64,000 nt of DNA from Halorussus halobius (GCF_004765805.1 NZ_SBIU01000003.1:806001-870000), one strand, 5' to 3'; positions 51,366 through 59,935 are shown, counted from the first letter of the stretch. The notes: generated by a model not told the origin, from the sequence alone. Numbers and translations: made by a program.

Positions 51366-53081
51366 GTGGGGCTGACCTACCAGCACCTCAACCCCACCTC
51401 GGGCGGCGGGTCGTACCTGCTCCGGTTCCCTGACGCGGTCCGCGAGCGCACGCCGTGTCTCCTCGTCGACTCGGGCGTCGGCGTCGACCTCGACGCGGCG
51501 CTGGCCGACGACGACTACCTCGCCGCGGCGTTGCTCACTCACGCCCACCTCGACCACTACGCCACGCTCGCCGAGTCGCTGCGCGACGGTGCCCCGGTGT
51601 ACGCCGCCGCCGCGACCGCGGCGGTCCTCGACGACGTGCTGGCCGAGGGCGAGAAGAACTACGACATCGGCGCGGTCGAGTCGGTCCTCGACGCGGTGGT
51701 GCCGATAGACGGCTGGGAGACCGTCGTCTCTGACGTGGAGGTCGCGCCGGTCCCGGCGGGCCACGCGCCGGCGGCGGCGGGCTTCGTCGTCCGGTTCCGC
51801 GACGGGTCGCGAACCAACCACGTCCTGTTCACGGGCGACTTCACGGCCCGACCGGTGGCAGGCTACCCCGGCCTCGACGCCGACCTCCCGTTCGATATCG
51901 ACGTGCTGTTCGCGAACGTCTCGACCGCCGGCGACTTCGAGGAGACGCTCTCGGAGGCGCTGTTCACGGTGGTCGAGCGCGCTCGGGCCGGGTCGTCGGT
52001 GCTGGTCACCGCGAGCGCGCTGACCGGCGTCCACGTCGCCTACCTGCTGGGCCACCTCGGCGAACGCGTCGGCGCTTCCGTCCCCGTGAGGCTGGTGGGA
52101 CAGGCCGCCAAGCTCTACGCCGACCTCGGCTACGACGTGCCCGACGTCGACGCGGTCCCGGTGTTCGACTCGCCGGGCGACGTGCTCGACCGGGACACCG
52201 TCACCGTGGCCGGCCCCGAGGTCCCTTCCGCGGGGAGCGCCCGCCGGCTGTTCGAGGCCATCGAGGACGACTCGGCGGCCACGCTGGTCCAGGTGACCGG
52301 CGGCGCGACCGACCCGGTCGGGACCGCCGGCTGCACCGTGTACGACTACGAGGTGGTCAACCACCCCGCGAGCGGCGCGGTCGACGCCCTCGTCGAATCG
52401 CTCGACCCCATCCACGTCGTCGCCGGCCACGGCCCCGACCGGGAGATTCGGTCGTTCCGGGGCCGGTACGACGAGCGGTTCGTCTGGGCCGGTTCCGACG
52501 ACCGCGAGCAGACCCTCTACGGCGACGGCCGGTGGTCGCCGCCGCCGTGGCTGAGCGAGCCGGCGGTCAAGTCAATCCGGGCCCGCGACTGGCGGTCGAA
52601 CGGCGTCCGGTCGGGCGAGGCGGTCACGGACGGCGACGGCTTGCCCGCGGTCGCGCGCGACGGGGCGGTCGACCTCGACGCCGAGGGCGTCGAAGTCGGG
52701 CGGTTCGAGGCTCGCTTCGGCGACGCGGACGAGGACGCGACGGGTGCGGTCGCCGGTGAGCCCGACGACGCCGAGCGAGCTTCCGCGGCGGAGTCGGGTG
52801 CCGACGACCTCGCGGCCGACAGCGGGTCGGCTCGGGGGGCGAGTCCGCCCGACGCCGACCACCCCGCCGTGGCCGACGCCGAGACGTTCCGGAGCGAGGT
52901 CCTCGGCCGGCTGGACGCGCTCGAATCGACGGTCGGCGGCGACGCTTACCGGGCGCGTGTCGCGGACGCCGGCGGGGACGTGACCCTGCTCAGGCTCTTA
53001 GAAGAAGCGGACCTCGACCACGGCGAGGAGCTGACGGTCGTCGTCGCCGAGCCGGACGGGGAGCGGTCGGTCGACGGATAG
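51366..53081 (+). CDS. Metallo-beta-lactamase-fold hydrolase with C-terminal extension
   Basis: A 571-residue protein. The first 400 residues form an MBL fold: a metal motif THAHLDHY (H59, H61, D63, H64), GHAPAAAGF, the Asp of VLFTGDFTARP and a late His in VVAGHGPDRE. The internal segment from about 200 to 330 resembles the inserted beta-CASP-type domain of RNA and DNA nucleases (GSSVLVTASALTG, VRLVGQAAKLYADLGYD), so a nuclease role is possible. Residues 400-571 are an acidic linker and a helical tail (AETFRSEVLGRLDALEST). GTG 51366 gives GLTYQHLNPTSGGGSYLLRF; an earlier ATG at 51325 is out of frame. Confidence 0.78.
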   Translation: MGLTYQHLNPTSGGGSYLLRFPDAVRERTPCLLVDSGVGVDLDAALADDDYLAAALLTHAHLDHYATLAESLRDGAPVYAAAATAAVLDDVLAEGEKNYDIGAVESVLDAVVPIDGWETVVSDVEVAPVPAGHAPAAAGFVVRFRDGSRTNHVLFTGDFTARPVAGYPGLDADLPFDIDVLFANVSTAGDFEETLSEALFTVVERARAGSSVLVTASALTGVHVAYLLGHLGERVGASVPVRLVGQAAKLYADLGYDVPDVDAVPVFDSPGDVLDRDTVTVAGPEVPSAGSARRLFEAIEDDSAATLVQVTGGATDPVGTAGCTVYDYEVVNHPASGAVDALVESLDPIHVVAGHGPDREIRSFRGRYDERFVWAGSDDREQTLYGDGRWSPPPWLSEPAVKSIRARDWRSNGVRSGEAVTDGDGLPAVARDGAVDLDAEGVEVGRFEARFGDADEDATGAVAGEPDDAERASAAESGADDLAADSGSARGASPPDADHPAVADAETFRSEVLGRLDALESTVGGDAYRARVADAGGDVTLLRLLEEADLDHGEELTVVVAEPDGERSVDG

Positions 53082-53111
53082 AACTGCGGGACGGCGGCGA
53101 GCGGGCGGGAC

Positions 53112-53405
53112 CTACGCGGAGACGGAGGGCGTCGCGTCGAGGTGGCCCTGCTCCCACTCGCGGCGGGCCTCGATCTCCCGACGACCCCGGTCGGTCAGGG
53201 CGTAGTAGTTGGTGCGGCGGTCGAGTTGCCCCTTCTCGACGAGGCCCTTGTCGACGAGGGTATCGAGGTTGGGGTAGAGCCGGCCGTGATGAATCTCCTT
53301 CTCGTAGTACGATTCGAGTTCCTCCTTGACGGCCAGCCCGTGCGGTTCGTCTTTCCCCGCGATGGCGTACAGCAGGTCCCGCTGGAACCCAGTCAGGTCG
53401 TGCAT
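53112..53405 (-). CDS. PadR-family transcriptional regulator
   Basis: A 97-residue regulator made almost only of the PadR winged helix: TGFQRDLLYAIAGKDEPHGL, the helix AVKEELESYYEKEIHHGRLY, recognition PNLDTLVDKGLVEKGQLD and the wing RRTNYYALTDRGRREI. It lacks the long C-terminal dimer helices of larger PadR proteins. The AT-rich box at 53434-53445 is a strong TATA element about 30 bases before ATG 53405. It is divergent from the glycosyltransferase gene at 53702. Small PadR proteins of this type are common in haloarchaea. Confidence 0.9.
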   Translation of the reverse strand: MHDLTGFQRDLLYAIAGKDEPHGLAVKEELESYYEKEIHHGRLYPNLDTLVDKGLVEKGQLDRRTNYYALTDRGRREIEARREWEQGHLDATPSVSA

Positions 53406-53433
53406 GAGTTACGCTAGACGATAGTTTTTCTGT

Positions 53434-53445
53434 AATTATAAATTT
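53434..53445 (-). promoter_or_regulatory. TATA box of the padR gene
   Basis: The minus strand reads AAATTTATAATT, centred about 34 bases before ATG 53405, one of the clearest promoter boxes in the window. Confidence 0.6.
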
Positions 53446-53701
53446 GGTGGCCACAAAACCGAACGTTCGTCGGAACCGATTCTCAGCTTATTTTTCACGC
53501 CAACGGTCCCCAACGAGTGTCGAGTTTACTCGTCGCCCGCCGGGTCAGGTGCCGCATAACAAACATCGGTCGGGGGCAACGTCGGTGACGAGCGCCCGGA
53601 CCGCGCCGGTCCGGGTCGAACGACACCATGAACTCGCGCACGAACACGCCGACTCGGGTCCGCCAGCACAGGCCAGCGGGAGACGCGCTCGGGGTGACCG
53701 G

Positions 53702-54628
53702 ATGAACGTCCTCAACCTCGTGTCGAACGCGAACGCCCGGTTCTTCGAGGAGCAGACCCGGGCGCTCGAACGACGCGGCGTCGCCTGCGAGACGTCGACC
53801 CCGCCGGGCGACCACCTCGCCCGCGAGGACGTGACCGAGCGGTCGGTCGGCGACTACCTCCGGTTCGTCCCGCAGGTAGCACGGGAGTCGCTCGCCGGCT
53901 ACGACCTCGTCCACGCCAACTACGGGCTGACCGCGCCGATGGCGCTCGCGCAGGTCCGACTCCCGGTCGTGGTGTCGCTGTGGGGGTCGGACCTGTTCGG
54001 CCGATACGGCTGGCTGTCGAGGCTGTGTGCCCGCTACTGTGACGCGGTCATCGTGATGTCCGAGGACATGGCCCGCGCGCTCGACCGGCCCTGCCACGTC
54101 ATCCCCCACGGCGTCGACCTCGAGAAGTTCGCGCCCCGGCCCAAGGACGCCGCGCGCGCCGAACTCGGCTGGGACCCCGACGCGCGCCACGTCCTGTTCC
54201 CGTACCCGCCGAGCCACGAGGTGAAGAACCACCCGCGCGCCCGCCGAGTGGTCGAGCGCGCGGGCGACCGAATCGCGGCCGACGCGACCCTCCAGGTGGT
54301 GTACGGCGTCGCCCACGCCGAGGTGGCGACCTACATGAACGCCGCCGACGCCCTGCTGTTGACTTCCGACCACGAGGGGTCGCCCAACGCCGTCAAGGAG
54401 GCGATGGCGTGCAACCTCCCGGTCGTCTCGACCGACGTGGGCGACGTGCGCGAGCGCCTCGCCGGCGTCTCGCCGGCCACCGTCTCGGACCGCGACGACG
54501 AACTGGTCGACGGCCTCGCGGACGTGCTGGCCGACCCCCGGCCCTCGGACGGCCGAGAAGCAGTGCGGGACATCAGCCTCCAGCGGATGGGCGAGCGCAT
54601 CGAGGGCGTCTACGAGTCGGTGGTGTGA
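53702..54628 (+). CDS. Glycosyltransferase, GT4 family
   Basis: A 308-residue retaining glycosyltransferase with the GT-B fold. MNVLNLVSNANARFFEEQTR starts the acceptor domain; YDLVHANYGLTAPMALAQV and VVSLWGSDLFGRYG are the usual strands. The donor domain has HGVDLEKFAPRP, and the E-x7-E-type motif appears as SDHEGSPNAVKEAMACNLPV. It is shorter than average GT4 enzymes because the loop regions are reduced. It heads a plus-strand pair with the GT2 gene 190 bp downstream. The donor sugar and acceptor are not evident; extracellular polysaccharide or glycoprotein synthesis is likely. Confidence 0.88.
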   Translation: MNVLNLVSNANARFFEEQTRALERRGVACETSTPPGDHLAREDVTERSVGDYLRFVPQVARESLAGYDLVHANYGLTAPMALAQVRLPVVVSLWGSDLFGRYGWLSRLCARYCDAVIVMSEDMARALDRPCHVIPHGVDLEKFAPRPKDAARAELGWDPDARHVLFPYPPSHEVKNHPRARRVVERAGDRIAADATLQVVYGVAHAEVATYMNAADALLLTSDHEGSPNAVKEAMACNLPVVSTDVGDVRERLAGVSPATVSDRDDELVDGLADVLADPRPSDGREAVRDISLQRMGERIEGVYESVV

Positions 54629-54818
54629 GCGCGAGCCGACCCCGACCGCCGCCGGAGCCTCGCCCCGTTCTTGGGTCCCGATAGCGTCCGCCTGTACGCC
54701 CGATAGCGCCCGCCTCGTGTTCGACAGCGTCCGCCTATAGCCGCCCAAACGCGGGCTACCGCGGGTCAGGCGCTGGAGAACAAAGTGCGCACGGGCGGTC
54801 GAATGACTCGACCGAATC

Positions 54819-55613
54819 ATGAGTCTACAGGCCGCCGAGGGCGGACGCGACGGCGCGACCGTCGACGAGCCGCTGGACGACGCCCGCGTCGTCGTCGGCA
54901 TCCCGGCGTACAACGAGGAGAACGGCATCGGAAGTACCGTCCTCGGCGTCAAGCGCTACGCCGACGACGTGGTGGTCGTCGACGACGGGAGCACCGACCG
55001 GACGCCCGCCATCCTCGAACAGGCCGACGTCACCGTCCTGCGCCACGAGCGCAACCGGGGCAAGGGAGCCGCCGTCCGGACCCTGTTCGCCCACGCCCAG
55101 CGGACCGACTGCGACGCGCTGGTGGTGCTCGACGGCGACGGCCAGCACGATCCCACCGACGTCCCCCGACTCGCGGGACCCGTGGTCGACGAGGAAGCCG
55201 ACGTGGTGGTCGGGAGCCGCTACCTCGACGGCGGCGAGGACGACGAGACGCCGCTCCACCGCCGACTCGGGCAGTTGCTGCTGGACTTCGCCACCGCTCG
55301 GGTGACCGGGTCGGAGCTCACGGACACCCAGAGCGGCTACCGGGCGCTCTCGCCCGACGCGCTCGACGCCATCTCCATCACCACCGACGGGATGGGCGTC
55401 GAGTCGGAGATGCTCGACGCCGCGACCAGCGAGGGGCTGACCGTCACCGAGCGCCCCATCGACGCCCGGTACGACGAGCTCGACGGACAGACCCACAACC
55501 CCATCCGGCACGGCCTCGCGGTGCTGGCGTTCCTCGGGCGACTCGCCAGCCGCCGAGGGTCGTCCTCGGAGTCGACCGGCGACGCGCGGTCGCGGCCGTC
55601 CCGGGAGCGCTGA
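54819..55613 (+). CDS. Glycosyltransferase, GT2 family (dolichol-phosphate type)
   Basis: A 264-residue GT-A enzyme. The nucleotide-sugar strands VVVGIPAYNEENGIGSTV and DVVVVDDGSTDRT are followed by the metal-binding ALVVLDGDGQHDPTD and VVVGSRYLDGGE; later TQSGYRALSPDAL and VESEMLDAATSEGL match the acceptor side. The closest described relatives are dolichyl-phosphate sugar synthases and AglJ of Haloferax, which starts the N-glycan. No C-terminal membrane helices are present, as in AglJ. An acidic 20-residue N-terminus precedes the core. Confidence 0.88.
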   Translation: MSLQAAEGGRDGATVDEPLDDARVVVGIPAYNEENGIGSTVLGVKRYADDVVVVDDGSTDRTPAILEQADVTVLRHERNRGKGAAVRTLFAHAQRTDCDALVVLDGDGQHDPTDVPRLAGPVVDEEADVVVGSRYLDGGEDDETPLHRRLGQLLLDFATARVTGSELTDTQSGYRALSPDALDAISITTDGMGVESEMLDAATSEGLTVTERPIDARYDELDGQTHNPIRHGLAVLAFLGRLASRRGSSSESTGDARSRPSRER

Positions 55614-55643
55614 CGGGGAGTCCCCGACGCTCCGCGTCCGGCG

Positions 55644-56681
55644 TCAGTCGGGCTCCACGTCCACCCGAGCGCCCGTCCTCGCGGACTCGTAGGCCGCCTC
55701 GGTCAGGGCGGTCACGGCCAGCGCGTCCCGGGCGGTCGCGGGCGGGCGCTCGCCGGTCGCCACGCAGTCGAGAAACGCCTCGGCCTTGTTCCGGACGGTC
55801 TCGCTGTCGACGAACGGGACGACCGTCGCGCCGTCCGACTCGACCGTCGAGAGTTCCCGAGCCTCCCACTGCCTGCCGTCGAGGTAGACCGCGCCCGCCT
55901 CGTCCCAGACGCGGACGTGCTCCCGGACGCAGGGGGCCTCGCTGTGGACCGCGATGGTGCCGGTCGCGCCGTTCTCGAACCCGACCGTCAGAATCGCCCG
56001 GCGGTCGACCCGGCGCTCGTCGTCGGCGAACGCCATCTCGGCGTCGACCCACGCGGGCGAGAGGCCGGTGGTCCACAGCACCGCGTCGACGAGGTGGCTT
56101 CCCGTGTCGTAGAGGTTCCCGCCGCCCGAGCGGTCGGGGTCGGTCCGCCACGTCCCCTCGAACTGGGGGAGCCAGTTCTGGGTTATCTCGGCGCTGAGGT
56201 AGTCGGGCGAGAGCGCAGCATCCCCGCCCTCCGATTCCCCGCCGTGCCACCGCTCGCGGGCGCGCTGGAACGCCGGATTGAGGTGGCGCTGGTAGCCGAC
56301 CATCAGCACGCGGTCGGTGGTCTCGGCGCGGTCGGCGAGGTCCCGAGCGCGCCCGAGGTCGGTCGTCAGCGGCTTGTCACACAGGACGTGGAGGTCGCGG
56401 TCGAGCGCCGCCGCCACCATCTCGTAGTGGAGCGTGTGGGGCGTCCCCACCAGCACCGCGTCGAGCGGTTCGGCGTCGAGCATCGCGGCGTACGCCTCGT
56501 ATCTGGACGCCTCGGGAATCCTCAGCGTCTCGCCGGCCTCGCGGCGGGTCCGGGCGTCGACGTCGGCGAGCGCGGCCGGCGTCGAGCGCGGGTCGCGCCG
56601 GAACAGTTCCCCGACCGTCGTGCCGATGTACCCACCGCCGACGACGCCGACGCGGACCGGTTCGGACGTAGCGCGGGACAT
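55644..56681 (-). CDS. Gfo/Idh/MocA-family oxidoreductase
   Basis: A 345-residue NAD(P)-dependent dehydrogenase acting on sugars or sugar nucleotides. The N-terminal Rossmann domain reads VRVGVVGGGYIGTTVGELF. The family motif VLCDKPLTTDLG contains the catalytic Lys (DKP in place of EKP). The C-terminal domain has GGNLYDTGSHLVDAV, with the active-site Asp and His. ATG 56681 is the first sensible start. It is convergent with the GT2 gene (30 bp between ends), so it may take part in the same glycan pathway but is transcribed separately. Confidence 0.88.
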   Translation of the reverse strand: MSRATSEPVRVGVVGGGYIGTTVGELFRRDPRSTPAALADVDARTRREAGETLRIPEASRYEAYAAMLDAEPLDAVLVGTPHTLHYEMVAAALDRDLHVLCDKPLTTDLGRARDLADRAETTDRVLMVGYQRHLNPAFQRARERWHGGESEGGDAALSPDYLSAEITQNWLPQFEGTWRTDPDRSGGGNLYDTGSHLVDAVLWTTGLSPAWVDAEMAFADDERRVDRRAILTVGFENGATGTIAVHSEAPCVREHVRVWDEAGAVYLDGRQWEARELSTVESDGATVVPFVDSETVRNKAEAFLDCVATGERPPATARDALAVTALTEAAYESARTGARVDVEPD

Positions 56682-56749
56682 TCGTCCGGTCTCACGACGA
56701 GGGCGCTCTTGAGTCGTGGGGCCGCGTCGGGGACTCGTCCGGTCGCCAC

Positions 56750-56911
56750 TCACAGGCGACGGTAGACGAACGGCGACAGGACCGCGGCCAGTCCGGCTCC
56801 CGCGAGTATCGGGACGACGCCGGTCGGGTCCGGAGCGAACAGGAACGCGAGGGAGAATCCGACGAACGCCGCGATAACGACCGAGGCGAGGGCTCGGAGC
56901 GGGGACTCCAT
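56750..56911 (-). CDS. Small two-helix membrane protein, 53 residues
   Basis: ATG 56911 to a stop at 56750. The protein MESPLRALASVVIAAFVGFS, then LAFLFAPDPTG and VVPILAGAGLAAVLSPFVYR, has two membrane helices. Its end is 68 bp before the start of the Gfo/Idh/MocA gene. No known function. The frame extends further upstream without features, so the ATG next to the first helix is preferred. Confidence 0.6.
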   Translation of the reverse strand: MESPLRALASVVIAAFVGFSLAFLFAPDPTGVVPILAGAGLAAVLSPFVYRRL

Positions 56912-57004
56912 GGCCGTACCACTCCGTCCCCGCGAGATAAACGTGGCGGCGAACTCGGCGCGCCGGCAACAACGCACTTCCGCGCGCCCGTCGTCTCCGC
57001 TCGC

Positions 57005-57541
57005 ATGGCAACTATCGTTGGCGTCGAGACCGACGGCGGCGCGGTCCTCGCGGGCGACCGCCTGCGAGTCGAGGAGGGGACTGTCCGGAGCCGGGACGCC
57101 CGGCACGTCTTCGACTTCGGCGCGGTCGGCGCGGCGGCGGTGGGCGAGACCGACGCGGTCGAGGAGTTCCGCCGCCGACTCGAAGCCGAGATTCGGTCCC
57201 ACGACACCGAACACGACGACCCGACGAGCCTCGGCCGACTCGCCACGGTCGCGTCGAACCTCGCCAGCGAGGGCGTCGAGGCCGTCGTCGCGGGCCGCGA
57301 GGACGGCCGCGCGCGCGTCCGAGGCGTCGACGCCGGTGGCGGCATCGTGACCGACGACCGGTTCGCGTTCGGGTCGGGCGCGGAGCTCGCGCTCGGCGTG
57401 CTGGAGAGTGGGGAGGCCGAGAGCGTGACCGACGCGGCGGAACTGGCCCGCGAGGCCATCGCGGCGGCGGCCGACCGGGACACGGGAACGGGCGAGGAAA
57501 TCGACGTGTATCGGCTCGAGAGCGAGTCGGAACTGGGGTGA
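57005..57541 (+). CDS. Proteasome-fold protein lacking catalytic residues
   Basis: A 178-residue protein whose N-terminus, ATIVGVETDGGAVLAGDRLR, aligns with mature 20S proteasome beta subunits (TTTVG...). Further family parts are FDFGAVGAAAVGETDAVEEF and GVEAVVAGREDGRARVRGVD. The catalytic Thr1 corresponds to Ala2 and the essential Lys33 to His34, so peptidase activity is not expected. No propeptide is present. It is shorter than true beta subunits by about 25 residues. It probably forms its own ring or a regulatory assembly; this type recurs in haloarchaea, from memory, next to psmA/psmB-independent loci. Confidence 0.72.
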   Translation: MATIVGVETDGGAVLAGDRLRVEEGTVRSRDARHVFDFGAVGAAAVGETDAVEEFRRRLEAEIRSHDTEHDDPTSLGRLATVASNLASEGVEAVVAGREDGRARVRGVDAGGGIVTDDRFAFGSGAELALGVLESGEAESVTDAAELAREAIAAAADRDTGTGEEIDVYRLESESELG

Positions 57542-58114
57542 ATAAACGTCGTCCCCGTCGACGCGTGCGCTCGGTCAGCCTCCGTGCGTTCTCGCCGGGC
57601 CTGTCTGGGTCTGGGACGCGCTATTCTGGTCGGCTTTCGGTCGGCGCGCTGACTCGGTTTCCACGTCGGCGCGTGCTGGCGCGGCCCGAAAGTGGCCGCG
57701 ACAAAGCGCGCGAGGGAGGGGCCGTGTGGTTGCGGTGCGTTGCGGGTGCGATGCTTTGCGGTCACTCATAGGCTTCGGCGATAGCTAGCTTCCTGTTCGC
57801 GCCGACCTCTGCGTAGAGCCGGATTCAAGCTAGCTACTGCTTGAGCCAATGAGTGACCGCAACGGCACCGCATCCGCCCCGCGACGGCGAGCCTCGTCCC
57901 TCCCCAGCCTCGGCGAGCGCCTGAAGGCGCTCGCCTCCCTCGCGCGTTTTGGCGGACCACGAGGGTCCGCCAGCGCACGCCGAGTTTCTGGTCCCGTCGC
58001 TTGAGCGCAGGTGTTCCCGTCGCTTGGGCGCAGGTGTGGCCAAATCGACGTGACGGGCGTCCGCCGGGACTCACCCCGCTTTTAACTCCGTCCGGACCCA
58101 ACGCCCGAGCGACC
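57542..58114. repeat. Composite intergenic repeat element (copy C)
   Basis: No gene is present. In order: the word ccacgtcggcgcgtgctgg (about 57661), two or three 16-base units (57726-57760), a left arm (57757-57791) and its inverted partner (57827-57861), matching at 29 of 35 positions across a 35-base loop. Next comes the module gcctcgtccctccccagcct (57891-57910), then two perfect hairpins: gcgagcgcc/ggcgctcgc (57913-57934) and ggcggacc/ggtccgcc (57951-57971). A 23-base tandem duplication follows at 57993-58038. The same parts in the same order make up the element at 5285-5625. Confidence 0.75.
57951..57971. terminator. Hairpin that may end transcription
   Basis: GGCGGACC (57951-57958) and GGTCCGCC (57964-57971) pair perfectly over a five-base loop, immediately preceded by TTTT on the plus strand's left side. 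It could terminate on either strand; the lack of a following T-run on the plus strand makes this uncertain. Confidence 0.3.
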
Positions 58115-58357
58115 ATGACGCAAGTCGAAATCGAATACTGCGTGCCGTGTGGCATGCTCGACCGGGCCCAGGACCTCCAGCACGCGCTGCTCGACGAGTA
58201 CGGCGAGCGACTCGACGCGGTGGCGCTGGTGACCGGCGACGGCGGCGTGTTCGAGGTCCGCGCGGACGGCGAGCAGGTCTTCGACAAGGACGCCGACGAG
58301 TACGACGTCGACGCCATCGTCGAGTCGGTCGGCGAGTACGCCTCGGCGACCGCGTAG
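58115..58357 (+). CDS. SelT/SelW/SelH-like (Rdx) redox protein
   Basis: An 80-residue thioredoxin-like protein: MTQVEIEYCVPCGMLDRAQD, then a helix DLQHALLDEYG, strands AVALVTGDGGVFEVRADG, and GEQVFDKDADEYDVDAIVES. The redox motif CVPC (C9-x2-C12) sits where eukaryotic SelW has CxxU. The length is typical of the Rdx family. It may handle thiol or metal redox chemistry. ATG 58115 gives the normal N-terminus directly before the first strand; a longer open frame upstream runs through the repeat element. Confidence 0.85.
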   Translation: MTQVEIEYCVPCGMLDRAQDLQHALLDEYGERLDAVALVTGDGGVFEVRADGEQVFDKDADEYDVDAIVESVGEYASATA

Positions 58358-58551
58358 GCCGCCGGCCCTTCTCACGCGTATCGACGTCGCACGTTTTCGC
58401 TCCCGGCGGTATCGGCCACCCTACGGTCGACCGACGCGGCTCCGAAACCCGCGTCGCGGCCAAGCGGGCGGGCGAGGAAGACGAGACGCGCGCACGGTTA
58501 CGCCCGACCTGACGCGGAGAGCTATCGCGCGCCCGACGAAACCGTGGTGAG

Positions 58552-58560
58552 GATTTATCA
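58552..58560 (+). promoter_or_regulatory. TATA box upstream of cetZ
   Basis: GATTTATCA lies about 145 bases before the cetZ start and 43 bases before the ATG of a small leader frame at 58595. It suggests a message with a leader of about 120 bases before cetZ. Confidence 0.4.
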
Positions 58561-58594
58561 CTACCCCCGTGGTCACCCACGCCGGGGGCTACGA

Positions 58595-58705
58595 ATGAGC
58601 GCTACTCAGTACGGGGGTCGAGTCCGAGCTATCGCCGACGCCAACCCGGCCGACCGCGCGAACGACGGCCGTCGACTCGCTCGCGCCGCGGAGGTGCCGG
58701 GATGA
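58595..58705 (+). other. Possible 36-codon leader frame overlapping cetZ
   Basis: ATG 58595 opens a frame (MSATQYGGRVRAIADANPAD, then Arg/Ala-rich) that stops at TGA 58703-58705, overlapping the cetZ start in ATGA. It could couple translation to cetZ or be chance, since open frames are frequent in GC-rich DNA. Confidence 0.25.
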
Positions 58706-59874
58706 AGCTCGCGATGATCGGCTTCGGCCAGGCCGGCGGCAAGATAGTCGACAAGTTCATCGAGTACGACCGCCGCACCGGCAGCGAGGCGGTCCGGTCG
58801 GCGGTCGCGGTCAACACCGCGAAGGCCGACCTCGTGGGACTCGACTACGTGCCCGAGGCCAATCAGGTGCTCATCGGTCAGTCCAGGGTCAAGGGCCACG
58901 GCGTCGGTGCGGACAACGAGCTGGGCGCGGAAATCGCCGAGGAGGACATCGACGAGGTTCAGGGCGCGGTCGACAACGTGCCCATCCACGACGTCGACGC
59001 CTTCCTCATCGTGGCCGGGATGGGCGGGGGCACGGGGTCGGGCGGCGCGCCCGTCCTCGCCAAGTACCTCAAGCGCGTCTACACCGAGCCCGTCTACGGG
59101 CTGGGCGTCCTCCCGGGCCGCGACGAGGGCGGCATCTACACGCTGAACGCCGCCCGCTCGTTCCAGACGTTCGTTCGCGAGGTCGACAACCTGCTCGTGT
59201 TCGACAACGACGCGTGGCGCGAGGCCGGCGAGAGCGTGGGCGCGGGCTACGACCGCATCAACGAGGAAATCGTTCGCCGATTCGGCGTGCTGTTCGGCGC
59301 GGGCGAAGTCGCCCGGGGCGACGAGGTCGGCGAGAGCGTCGTCGATTCGAGCGAGATAATCAACACGCTCGGCACGGGCGGGGTCTCGACGGTCGGCTAC
59401 GCGGCCGAGGGGGTCGAGAACCCCTCGGGCGGCCTGCTCTCGCGGTTCACGAGCGACGGCACCGAGGAGGTCGACTCGACGCACGCCACAAATCGCATCA
59501 CCAGCCTCGTGCGCAAGGCCGCGCTGGGCCGACTCACCCTGCCGTGCGAAATCGACAGCGCCGACCGGTCGCTGCTCGTGGCCAGCGGTCCGCCGGAGTA
59601 CCTCAACCGGAAGGGTGTCGAGAAGGGGCGCAAGTGGCTGGAGAACGAGACCGCCTCGATGGAGGTTCGGGGCGGCGACTACCCGACGCCGGGTGCCGAG
59701 GAGGTCTCGGGCGCGGTCCTGCTGTCGGGCGTCTCGGAGGTGCCCCGCGTCGAGGAGCTTCAGGAGGTCGCGGTCGACGCCCAGGACGACATCGAGCAGA
59801 TGCGGGCCGAGAGCGACCAGCGCACGACCGACCTGATAGAGGACGACGACGGCGAACTCGACCCGCTGTTCTGA
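58702..59874 (+). CDS. cetZ: Tubulin-like protein CetZ
   Basis: A 390-residue member of the CetZ family, archaeal tubulin/FtsZ relatives that control cell shape and motility. MKLAMIGFGQAGGKIVDKFI begins the GTPase domain directly, without the N-terminal extension of FtsZ. The nucleotide signature is GGGTGSGGAP (108-117) and the T7-like loop region reads SSEIINTLGTGGVSTVGYA. The C-terminus ends LIEDDDGELDPLF. The sequence is closer to the CetZ1 group than to FtsZ by its GQAGGK start and missing NxDFADV loop, though the exact subgroup needs a tree. FtsZ1 lies 30 kb away in this window. Confidence 0.93.
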   Translation: MKLAMIGFGQAGGKIVDKFIEYDRRTGSEAVRSAVAVNTAKADLVGLDYVPEANQVLIGQSRVKGHGVGADNELGAEIAEEDIDEVQGAVDNVPIHDVDAFLIVAGMGGGTGSGGAPVLAKYLKRVYTEPVYGLGVLPGRDEGGIYTLNAARSFQTFVREVDNLLVFDNDAWREAGESVGAGYDRINEEIVRRFGVLFGAGEVARGDEVGESVVDSSEIINTLGTGGVSTVGYAAEGVENPSGGLLSRFTSDGTEEVDSTHATNRITSLVRKAALGRLTLPCEIDSADRSLLVASGPPEYLNRKGVEKGRKWLENETASMEVRGGDYPTPGAEEVSGAVLLSGVSEVPRVEELQEVAVDAQDDIEQMRAESDQRTTDLIEDDDGELDPLF

Positions 59875-59935
59875 ACGCGACCAGAACGTCGAATCGGGGG
59901 GTTCGCTGACCCTACTTCTCCGCACTGGAGTTCTG

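Noticed and set aside
51325-51375. ATG 51325 as start of the metallo-beta-lactamase-fold gene
   Set aside because: It is out of frame and stops after 16 codons. The GTG at 51366 gives the family-like N-terminus.
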